29,572 nucleotides of DNA from a virus. The stretch is from positions 1 to 29,572 of IMG/VR virus record IMGVR_UViG_3300038682_000093. One strand, given 5' to 3'. This document shows, one piece after another, positions 1 through 6,699 of the stretch (within the stretch, counting starts at the first letter, position 1; the number at the start of each line of letters is the position of its first letter). The notes below the pieces were generated by a model that was not told where the DNA came from, did no database searches, and worked only from the letters and a program-made list of their open reading frames with translations. Position numbers and translations under genes: made by a program.

Positions 1-17
1 GTTTCCCAGTCACGATC
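1..17 (+). other. Random-PCR amplification primer (non-phage)
   Basis: The first 17 bases read GTTTCCCAGTCACGATC. This matches, from memory, the constant part of the round A/B random-amplification primer (Bohlander type) used for virome libraries. It resembles but is not identical to the M13 forward primer. The exact reverse complement closes the window at 29556-29572. It is technical sequence and should be trimmed. It also supplies the apparent stop codon of the leftmost gene. Confidence 0.93.
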
Positions 18-324
18 CGTCGGGCGGTGGGGCAGGCGCATCGAACTCAATCGCCTCACCATCCATAGAATCGTAGCCAGCTTGCGGGTCTTGTTGCGAT
101 GCACCTCTACCAACCGCTATGCCCATACGTTGTGGTGTTGGGTCAACATGGTCGAACCCCAACGCACGTTTTACCTCTGCCCTTGCAAACTTATCATGTT
201 GAGCGTTTAGGTCTTCCCTGTTTCTATAGGGTGCGGTTGGTATAGCAGTGGGTTTACCTCTAGCTAGACGCTCTTTCTCCTCGTCACTAAGTGTACGCAC
301 ATCAACATTGTTTTGGTTTTGCAT
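10..324 (-). CDS. Hypothetical virion-region protein, C-terminus missing (partial)
   Basis: This is the last gene of the leftward series, starting 3 nt after the stop of the 548-aa gene. About 102 residues are visible. The protein is hydrophilic and charged near the start (SDEEKERLARGK) and ends in a Pro-rich run. Bases 10-17 are primer: the last codons (part of a Gly, then Ser and the TGA at 10-12) are primer-derived, so the stop is artificial and the natural protein continues past the contig edge. I do not recognise a family. Its position after two probable internal virion proteins suggests a third virion or ejection protein, which is inference only. Confidence 0.75.
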   Translation of the reverse strand: MQNQNNVDVRTLSDEEKERLARGKPTAIPTAPYRNREDLNAQHDKFARAEVKRALGFDHVDPTPQRMGIAVGRGASQQDPQAGYDSMDGEAIEFDAPAPPPDGS

Positions 325-327
325 CGA

Positions 328-1974
328 TTAGGTTCCAAAGTTTGTAGTATCGGGAATTCCCTGCGGGTCTGCTTCGTGTTGCATTGTACGCATTTCGTCC
401 TCCACTTTCCTACGTTTTATTTCCGCTAGCATTTTTAACTCACGAGGTGAGTATTGGTTGCCAGTACCTCTAGTCGGTATGGCCGTTGTGTTTGCTGCTT
501 GTGATTGAGTAGGTGGAGGTTTACGCTCCATGAACTCACTAAATATACTAAGCAGGGAAGAAGGAACTCCTACTTTACGGTGATTAGATTTATAGGTGCC
601 GTTAGATATCAGCCCCGTATACGCCTCTAAGTTGCCATCTTCGGTAGGTTTTATATTCAACACACGGTTGTTACCAAGGGTTATAAGTACACCACTTCCA
701 AATGGTTTAATTACGTCCCCGACATCCTTACCATCCTTCGCCATAATCTGGCCGGCCGCTCCAATAATACCCTCATAGGTTGTACCGAGTGAACCGCCGT
801 TAGATGGCGATGGATTCAACCGCAAGAACTCACCTAGATTCTCCTGCCTAAGAACTGCAGTTTGTGCAGCATTAGTCATGTCATTAGTGACCTTATCTAA
901 ATCCGCTTTGGCTTTATCATACGCGACTAATTGCTCATCGTTTAAATCTGCCTCATCCATAAGGCCATCCAACACGTCACGTACATCAGCGTCAACACCC
1001 TTGCGGATATTTGTAGTTTGTAATTTGAATAGCTTATCCCTTGCTGTATCAGCCTTATCCATAGATTTCTGTAGCGTGTTTATCGCTGCGTCATTCCAAC
1101 CAAGTCCTTTAGCGACTTTCTTGTTTAGCCTCCACATTTCTCTGGTGTGTTGGTTAGTGATGTTAAGGTAATCATTCGCTACTCGCATTGGTGCAAGGTC
1201 TGCATCAACACCAACTTTCCTTGCGTTCGCTTTTGTATGCTCAGTTAGCGCCGCTTGATAATCCAACTTGGATTCTGTTATCTTATCAAATACATCGTTA
1301 GCTAATTGCTGCGCTTTTGTAGCAGCTTTCGTATGTGTATTGCCAGCACGAGTTTTTTCTAAGTTGGCTTGGGCTTGTAGCATAGGGATTGACATTGCCC
1401 TAAATAACTCTGGACGCTCAGTAAACTTAGACATCATATCTCGAATCTGCTGTCCGTTCTGGATAATAGTACCCCCAGTTCCTGTACCTGCAGGTCCTCG
1501 GTGGTCATCTTCTTCTACTACCCCGCGCACTACCAACCCTTTAGGTGAAGGCATAAACTCAAGGCGTGTGTTGTTAGGCATCATCGCATAGGCGGCCTTC
1601 ATAACATCACTTGCTTGGTCTAACCTACCTGCATCCGCTAACATGGCGGCTTTGTTCATACCCCCCTGAAATTTTTGAAACATTTTCATTGAGGTCTGGT
1701 CTAAAAACTTACGGCGTTGGTCAGGGTCTAGGTCGAGGGTAGATAGTTTTTGCGTAATGTACTGTGAAAAATCCTGCGTGGTCGGCACTGCAGTATCAGT
1801 AGGTGCAGAGTTAGGTGTGGGTATAGCGCCGGAATCCACCGCGTTATCTATCTCCCCAAGCCCCGCCCGTATTTTAGCAGCGCGGTCCCTATCCTCCTCC
1901 TCATTGATACCCTTACGAATTCTATCGAATGCACCAGCCGAGTTAGCAAATGCGCCTGATAAGTTAAATGCCAT
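328..1974 (-). CDS. Probable internal virion (ejection) protein, 548 aa
   Basis: A large soluble protein with no signal peptide or membrane segment. Residues 1-50 are charged (INEEEDRDRAAKIR); the middle (about 190-390) is rich in Ala, Lys, Asp and Gln with long helical or coiled-coil character; the C-terminus is charged with a KMLAEIKRRKVEDEM helix. The start is well supported: AGGAGGT lies 7 nt upstream of the ATG, and the ORF overlaps the 541-aa gene by 11 nt. Position at the distal end of the late operon and the helical composition resemble the internal/ejected core proteins of T7- and P22-like phages, but I see no catalytic motif. It could equally be another structural protein. The function call is inference from context. 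Confidence 0.8.
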   Translation of the reverse strand: MAFNLSGAFANSAGAFDRIRKGINEEEDRDRAAKIRAGLGEIDNAVDSGAIPTPNSAPTDTAVPTTQDFSQYITQKLSTLDLDPDQRRKFLDQTSMKMFQKFQGGMNKAAMLADAGRLDQASDVMKAAYAMMPNNTRLEFMPSPKGLVVRGVVEEDDHRGPAGTGTGGTIIQNGQQIRDMMSKFTERPELFRAMSIPMLQAQANLEKTRAGNTHTKAATKAQQLANDVFDKITESKLDYQAALTEHTKANARKVGVDADLAPMRVANDYLNITNQHTREMWRLNKKVAKGLGWNDAAINTLQKSMDKADTARDKLFKLQTTNIRKGVDADVRDVLDGLMDEADLNDEQLVAYDKAKADLDKVTNDMTNAAQTAVLRQENLGEFLRLNPSPSNGGSLGTTYEGIIGAAGQIMAKDGKDVGDVIKPFGSGVLITLGNNRVLNIKPTEDGNLEAYTGLISNGTYKSNHRKVGVPSSLLSIFSEFMERKPPPTQSQAANTTAIPTRGTGNQYSPRELKMLAEIKRRKVEDEMRTMQHEADPQGIPDTTNFGT

Positions 1975-3589
1975 AACGATTACCTCCTAGTGGCACACCC
2001 TGTTTCGATGGAGGCGTAACAGGTGCTGCGTCAATCTCTTGTATCATAGCGTCACGTTCAGCATAACGATTCTTAGCCTTGTGTGCTTGGATAGCATCGC
2101 CCTTTTGCTCCAGTAATTTATCGAAGAAGTCGGTACCTTTGCGGCGCACTACTTCTGCGGGTATAACGTACTCCCCATCACTTAAGCTCGCGGGTATTAA
2201 ATCCTCTTTTGGTCCGCCCGGACCATCGACTTCGCCGCCATCATTGTACATACGTACATACCCACCATCCCTGTATTGGTACATTTGGCTTGGTGCGGCA
2301 TCAGTCAACATACCAGATGGTGGTTGTAGTGCCGGTAACGCTTGAGGCGTAGGTGCGGTTACGGGAGTATCTATTTCGGTAGGGTCGTCGGGCGCGTTAA
2401 GCATTTGGTCAAGGCTAACCATCTTACTAAATGCCTTAGACATGCTGCCGCCTCCAAACGAGGCGAGCGCCTTAGCGCGGTTATGGCGCTTATGGAACTC
2501 TTCGTTAGTTTCTACCGGACCGCCATCAGCATACTTCTTGGACATTTCCCTGACAGCGCCTTCGAGTCTTGCTACCTTAGCGTTCAGGTCAATCCCCATT
2601 TGCTTACCCTTGGGAGAGTTAACCATAGTACGCACGGCAGGGTTTTCATCTTCTGCCAGTGTACCCATGTGTTTGCCCATAGGTTGTCCATACCCGTCCT
2701 TGTATTCATACTCGTAGTTCTTACCTTCTTTAACTTGCTTCAAAGACTCCTTATCAGGGATAGCCTTAATATTCTTCTTGGTCTTCTTGCTCGACATCGT
2801 AGCCCATGCACCAAGACCAGTACCTATAATGTCACCCATCATTTGGTTTCTCGAATTCGACAGGTTGAATTGGTTTTGCCATTGCGAGTTCTGTAAATTA
2901 CCAGACTGGCCATAACCTGCAAGGGCTTGGTTCCCCCACTGCCCTGCGCCGTTAGCGATGTTGCTCTGTGTGCCGAGGGTGGAGTTCAAATTGCCCACCC
3001 CACTCGAACCGGCTTGTAACGCTAGGCCATAACTCTGTGCTGCTTGGGAAGGTAGACCACGACCGATGTTTATAGCATCTGCTCTTAGGGCACGGCCTTT
3101 ATCACGTACGTTCTCGCGTCTAGTATTAGCGACAGATGCTGCACCTAATGATTCTGCGAGGCGGGATTGTTTATCAATGGCGGCACTACGAACTTGTGAT
3201 GGGTCGATGCCCATACTAGCTAGACGCGCTTCTGCATTATTACGCTGGGCTTGGAACTGCGTGCGTACGTCAGCAACAGCTTTACCAGCTTCCGATTCCT
3301 GTCGCTCGATAGAATCGTATGAGGTAAAGTCCTCAATCAAATCATTCTCTATCGGCTGGAATATGTCTTGGTAGCGTTGCCTATCGTCCCTAGCCCATGC
3401 TTGGTTCTCGGCCATAGCATCCATCTGGACACCAAGTACCTGCTCAAGCACGTCCTGTTGTTGGCCCCATTGCTCACGAGCCCATGCTAATTGTTCCCGT
3501 TGCGTTTCTTGCGCTATACGAGCGACCGCTTCGCTTGATTCAGCTAAGCCGCTCATATCTGGTGGAGGTGGTGGTTCACTGCAACACAT
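1964..3589 (-). CDS. Mosaic virion protein, 541 aa (probable internal/injection protein)
   Basis: The protein starts MCCSEPPPPPDM, an N-terminus of a kind seen in podovirus internal-protein genes. It then has a Gln/Arg-rich helical region (about 20-200) and a Gly/Asn/Gln-rich stretch (about 195-250). Residues 266-310 (SSKKTKKNIKAI, then YEYEYKDGYG and GKHMGTLAED) resemble the front of S74-type intramolecular chaperone domains, which read like SDxRLKxNI followed by YxFxYK. Near the C-terminus, residues 470-481 (SDGEYVIPAEVV) after DGGEVDGPGGP match the LSxGEFVxPA motif common at the ends of phage tape-measure and internal proteins. GAGGT lies about 8 nt before the ATG. It overlaps the upstream GNAT gene by 14 nt. 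The S74 resemblance is partial and no full catalytic dyad was confirmed. Confidence 0.82.
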   Translation of the reverse strand: MCCSEPPPPPDMSGLAESSEAVARIAQETQREQLAWAREQWGQQQDVLEQVLGVQMDAMAENQAWARDDRQRYQDIFQPIENDLIEDFTSYDSIERQESEAGKAVADVRTQFQAQRNNAEARLASMGIDPSQVRSAAIDKQSRLAESLGAASVANTRRENVRDKGRALRADAINIGRGLPSQAAQSYGLALQAGSSGVGNLNSTLGTQSNIANGAGQWGNQALAGYGQSGNLQNSQWQNQFNLSNSRNQMMGDIIGTGLGAWATMSSKKTKKNIKAIPDKESLKQVKEGKNYEYEYKDGYGQPMGKHMGTLAEDENPAVRTMVNSPKGKQMGIDLNAKVARLEGAVREMSKKYADGGPVETNEEFHKRHNRAKALASFGGGSMSKAFSKMVSLDQMLNAPDDPTEIDTPVTAPTPQALPALQPPSGMLTDAAPSQMYQYRDGGYVRMYNDGGEVDGPGGPKEDLIPASLSDGEYVIPAEVVRRKGTDFFDKLLEQKGDAIQAHKAKNRYAERDAMIQEIDAAPVTPPSKQGVPLGGNRYGI

Positions 3590-4079
3590 CAGGTCGTACC
3601 TCTTTAAAATAATGGATAGCTATTGGCGCATATCCCTGTGACGTCATCAATTTCTCTAGTGACTTACCTCCAATGGGAGACTTATCACTCATACCAATAT
3701 AGGTTACGCCGAGTTTATATAATACACCCTCTGCATAACTGAGTAAATTCCTAGCAAGTTCGCCACCCCTATGTTCAGGGGTTATGTAGAACCAGTCTTC
3801 TTTGGCGATTCTTGTTCCGCGTACATGTACGTTAGGGCCAATGTAATACCCTAGATGTCCGACCATATTCTCTTCGTAGCGAATTGTAAATTCTAGTATA
3901 GCTCCTACTGATTCGTAATGTAGGACGCCCGTAGTATCTGGGTCAAAGGTATCGGGTAAGTATTTCGATTCAGTCTCAGCCCAATGGCTTTCCCATAACG
4001 ACTCTACTTCATCTACATTTTCCGATATACGCTCTATCGCGTATGTGTAGTCCCCTATTGTTTCTGGTTTTAATTTCAT
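3576..4079 (-). CDS. GNAT-family N-acetyltransferase, 167 aa
   Basis: The fold order matches GNAT enzymes, which move an acetyl group from acetyl-CoA to an amine. There is an acceptor-side strand around 52-68, then motif A at about 96-112 (YITPEHRGGELARNLL), giving the pyrophosphate-binding loop R104-G-G-E-L-A109, then a motif B-like region around 124-150 (GVTYIGMS, LEKLMTSQGY). The usual Q/RxxGxG/A loop has Glu107 where Gly is typical. Length is normal for the family. AAGGA lies 7 nt before the ATG, which overlaps the stop of the 181-aa gene by one base. The gene sits among virion genes. Substrate is unknown; acetylation of a virion or host protein is speculation. Confidence 0.82.
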   Translation of the reverse strand: MKLKPETIGDYTYAIERISENVDEVESLWESHWAETESKYLPDTFDPDTTGVLHYESVGAILEFTIRYEENMVGHLGYYIGPNVHVRGTRIAKEDWFYITPEHRGGELARNLLSYAEGVLYKLGVTYIGMSDKSPIGGKSLEKLMTSQGYAPIAIHYFKEVRPDVLQ

Positions 4080-4624
4080 TATAAATCCTTAGTACTGAAA
4101 AACTTTTTGAAGGTTAGTAATTTGGTTAGTATATATTCTCCTATACTCCCAATAGTTGTTATAGACGTTGTAGGTTCAGACCACACGGCTGTTGCTATAG
4201 CATCAATATCACTAGGCGTTACTCCAGAACCAGTATTCACTGTTATTATTTCAACCTGTGGAGGCTGGTAATCAATATTAACTGTTGTACTTGGACTTAA
4301 AGGAGTTCTATCAAAACAATCAATCCCGCTAAGACCATCATCAGTGATTATCTCGCCAATTACTTTAAGATTTTGGTCTGTATCAAAAGGAACAACTCGA
4401 GTTCCTTTCTCTAATCTAACTCTGCGCGGAGTAGATGAAGATGGTCCTGTTGGCTCATTTCCTTGTGAAATCATAAACACATCATAAGGCCGTAAAGTTT
4501 CATCCGTCCTACGCAATACACGCATTTCCTTATACATATCCATAGGCTGAAAATCAACGCCTACAGTATCAGCATGGAGGTACACGCGTCTATTGACCGC
4601 ATCTATATTAGCAATAATTGTCAT
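4079..4624 (-). CDS. Conserved phage tail-associated protein, 181 aa
   Basis: Third member of a 492/102/181-aa triad that I recall as recurring in marine and vibrio phages. Residues 14-50 (VYLHADT, FQPMDMYKEMR, DETLRPYDVF) and the central GEIITDDG and PPQVEIITVNTG segments are the recognisable parts. The C-terminal DIDAIATAVWS followed by a GSIGEYILTKL helix is a common ending of phage tail-tip or neck proteins. Residues 41-47 (DETLRPY) echo DESLRPY in the 492-aa protein, so the two may share a domain. The gene overlaps the 102-aa gene by 4 nt (ATGA). No enzymatic motif is seen. A virion role is inferred from context. Confidence 0.8.
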   Translation of the reverse strand: MTIIANIDAVNRRVYLHADTVGVDFQPMDMYKEMRVLRRTDETLRPYDVFMISQGNEPTGPSSSTPRRVRLEKGTRVVPFDTDQNLKVIGEIITDDGLSGIDCFDRTPLSPSTTVNIDYQPPQVEIITVNTGSGVTPSDIDAIATAVWSEPTTSITTIGSIGEYILTKLLTFKKFFSTKDL

Positions 4625-4929
4625 TGATCATCAATCTCTAAAACACCGTTAATCACTTGACCACCATGCTTGTCAATTATCCAAAGATAAGCGGCGTTAG
4701 CGACTAATGTAAATAGCTCAATACCATCAATAACACCATCGTCCCCCACACCAAGGTAATCCATTTGTATGGGAATAGACGAGGCACGTTCATAAATTCT
4801 ATCAAAACCCCCAATAGTCTGTTTTATAGAGCCATCAGGGTTTGTTATGATTTTATCTATTTCAATAGCAATAAATGGGTCATCACCGACCACATCTATC
4901 GCTATCTTACGTGCTTTTAAGTAACTCAT
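4621..4929 (-). CDS. Small protein of the tail-associated triad, 102 aa
   Basis: A small acidic protein rich in Asp and Ile with no membrane segment. It begins MSYLKARKIAIDVVGDD and alternates short strand-like stretches, with a more helical hydrophobic stretch at 70-86 (IELFTLVANAAYLWIID). It overlaps the neighbouring gene starts by 1 nt (TAATG with the 492-aa gene) and 4 nt (ATGA with the 181-aa gene), so its synthesis is probably coupled to both. I do not know a named family; a tail or fibre accessory role is inferred from position alone. Confidence 0.75.
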   Translation of the reverse strand: MSYLKARKIAIDVVGDDPFIAIEIDKIITNPDGSIKQTIGGFDRIYERASSIPIQMDYLGVGDDGVIDGIELFTLVANAAYLWIIDKHGGQVINGVLEIDDQ

Positions 4930-6407
4930 TATACGTTTGTTTCAACCGTTGGTGCACAACTAAACGCAACGGTTGTGGTACGTGTGACAGTGAATAAAGT
5001 TTTTGCTTGAGTAGCGCCACCATCACCCTCACAGAGATAAACACAATCCTTATCTGTACCTGCTGAACCGCCCACTGTATCGCCATCATAATCAAAGGCA
5101 TCGATAATCTTGTTGTTACCATCTGCCGTACTTGCAAGCCCTTTGATTACTGAAGTATCAGATGCTTGAACTTCGACAGCACCAGCAGTATTGAACGCAG
5201 CAGCAAAGTAACAGTGATACCAAGCATTGGCGTCGGCTTTTGCTATTGACCCGACAGTAGCTTCGATAGATACAGAGAAAGGTCTAGTTTTAGTACCACC
5301 TACATCGTCTGTGAATACAACTCGCTGTTCATCAGATACAGGGACATTTTCAATAAACAAACCCTGCCCTGAAAATGGTGCATCAGTAACTATCTGTCCT
5401 GCGCCGTTATAGGAATACCATGTACCAACCCGCTTACCGTTAGTGACATTAGTGATATGGTCATTAATATCATCATCAGTTTGCGCAAGCGCATCTAAAA
5501 ACGCAACGCATTCATCTAATGAACCAGATGCAGCATTGTTAAGAACCCATGTAAAATTACCATCGGCCTCGTTGAAGCCCGTTTCAACTTGTGGTGTATC
5601 AAGTTCCTCAAGTCCCATACTTGTCCAAGGCGCAATTTGCGCACCGCCATAAACATCAGCTAGTGTGTAGTTACCCGTTGTTAGGTGAGGTGTTTCTGAT
5701 ACCGCGAAACCCGCAAAATATTCACCAAGTTCTGTGATACCCAAATCAGTAGTTGATTCTTTACGGTCATAGTTTTGTCCAAAAGTTCTTACCGATACAG
5801 CCATATAAGTTCTACTGTCAAAATCTCCTGCACTTGCATCACTTGGCGTATTACCTGTAGAACCGAAAACTTGGATTAATTCATCAAAATTACCTGCCTT
5901 AGCAAAATCTACAGGGGCCCCACCTACGGACAGTTGTAAGTAAGGTTGGGAGGTAGGGAGTATTGAACCAAGACCTCTTGCACCCATAGATATTCTATCT
6001 GTACCACCGTCAGTTGCTAACTGTTTTACTCCTGAACCACGGATAATATCAATGTCTGCTTGTGTAGAAAATTTACGGGAGTTAACCAAGTTGAATGAAC
6101 CAGCGAATTTGAAATTGGCATTTGTCCAACGCTCATAAGGACGTAGTGATTCATCAGAAGCACGTTCCCTATTTTCAAAAGCATATAATGCTTCCATACG
6201 AATACCATCTTGTTGCGATAACGGATTGGGGTCAGACGCGCCACCACCAACACTCGTTAAATCTAAGGTCGGAAGTTCTTCCACAGGAATTATTTCAAGC
6301 AGTCCGTTAGTCTTATCGAAGTAGATATTCCCGTCAGGCGTACCTGCTCTACCTTGTGTACTCTGAACCAATGTAGTCGCTTGATTCGTTAAGTCTATAA
6401 TAGCCAT
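4929..6407 (-). CDS. Tail/fibre structural protein of marine-phage type, 492 aa
   Basis: The N-terminus (residues 1-50: MAIIDLTNQATTLVQS, GTPDGNIYFDK, LEIIPVEELPTLDL) is a pattern I recall from marine phage structural proteins. The rest is beta-rich, high in Gly, Thr, Asp and Ser, without signal peptide or membrane segments. Residues 86-93 (SDESLRPY) recur as TDETLRPY in the 181-aa protein. The C-terminus PTVETNV resembles the ends of the 411- and 911-aa LamG-like proteins (P, any residue, V/I, ETN, E/V). Probably a tail-tip, baseplate or fibre component. No enzymatic motif is seen. The exact role is not determinable from the sequence. Confidence 0.82.
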   Translation of the reverse strand: MAIIDLTNQATTLVQSTQGRAGTPDGNIYFDKTNGLLEIIPVEELPTLDLTSVGGGASDPNPLSQQDGIRMEALYAFENRERASDESLRPYERWTNANFKFAGSFNLVNSRKFSTQADIDIIRGSGVKQLATDGGTDRISMGARGLGSILPTSQPYLQLSVGGAPVDFAKAGNFDELIQVFGSTGNTPSDASAGDFDSRTYMAVSVRTFGQNYDRKESTTDLGITELGEYFAGFAVSETPHLTTGNYTLADVYGGAQIAPWTSMGLEELDTPQVETGFNEADGNFTWVLNNAASGSLDECVAFLDALAQTDDDINDHITNVTNGKRVGTWYSYNGAGQIVTDAPFSGQGLFIENVPVSDEQRVVFTDDVGGTKTRPFSVSIEATVGSIAKADANAWYHCYFAAAFNTAGAVEVQASDTSVIKGLASTADGNNKIIDAFDYDGDTVGGSAGTDKDCVYLCEGDGGATQAKTLFTVTRTTTVAFSCAPTVETNV

Positions 6408-6411
6408 TATT

Positions 6412-6699
6412 TTAGCCCTCTTTGACTAGTTTAAGTTCAGGAGTTTTGAAGGGACTCTCTGGGTCAAACCCTTTTAAATTCTGCTCTTTGGCAAAATCAA
6501 TACCTGCATTAAATGCTTTCAATTCATATTTTCTTGCGAACTTAATTATCTGGAACATAAGTTCATCAGACACACCGGAAGGGAATTCTGCAAGAACTGC
6601 ATCAGTAATGTTTTCCCTAACTAGCCAGTCTTGCTTAACACCATTATTTGTTAATTGGAACATATTTGCATTCTGTAATTGAATATAGTCTTTACTCAT
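6412..6699 (-). CDS. Small hypothetical protein, 95 aa
   Basis: A soluble, mainly helical protein (for example AVLAEFPSGVSDELMFQIIKFARKY in outline, residues about 34-58) ending in a Lys/Glu-rich tail. The ATG lies inside the end of the 911-aa gene (8-nt overlap), so it is likely translated by coupling. It sits directly after a receptor-binding candidate and before the 492-aa structural protein; many phages carry a small fibre-assembly chaperone in such a place, but nothing in the sequence proves that. I do not recognise a family. Confidence 0.72.
   Translation of the reverse strand: MSKDYIQLQNANMFQLTNNGVKQDWLVRENITDAVLAEFPSGVSDELMFQIIKFARKYELKAFNAGIDFAKEQNLKGFDPESPFKTPELKLVKEG

Noticed and set aside
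2500-2523. PVETNE inside the 541-aa protein as a fourth copy of the C-terminal tag
   Set aside because: It is internal (about residues 358-363), in a different context, and most likely coincidence.
2342-2896. 184-aa plus-strand ORF over the 541-aa gene
   Set aside because: The composition is that of a shadow frame, and the minus-strand gene has a good start, overlaps its neighbours as an operon gene and has recognisable motifs.
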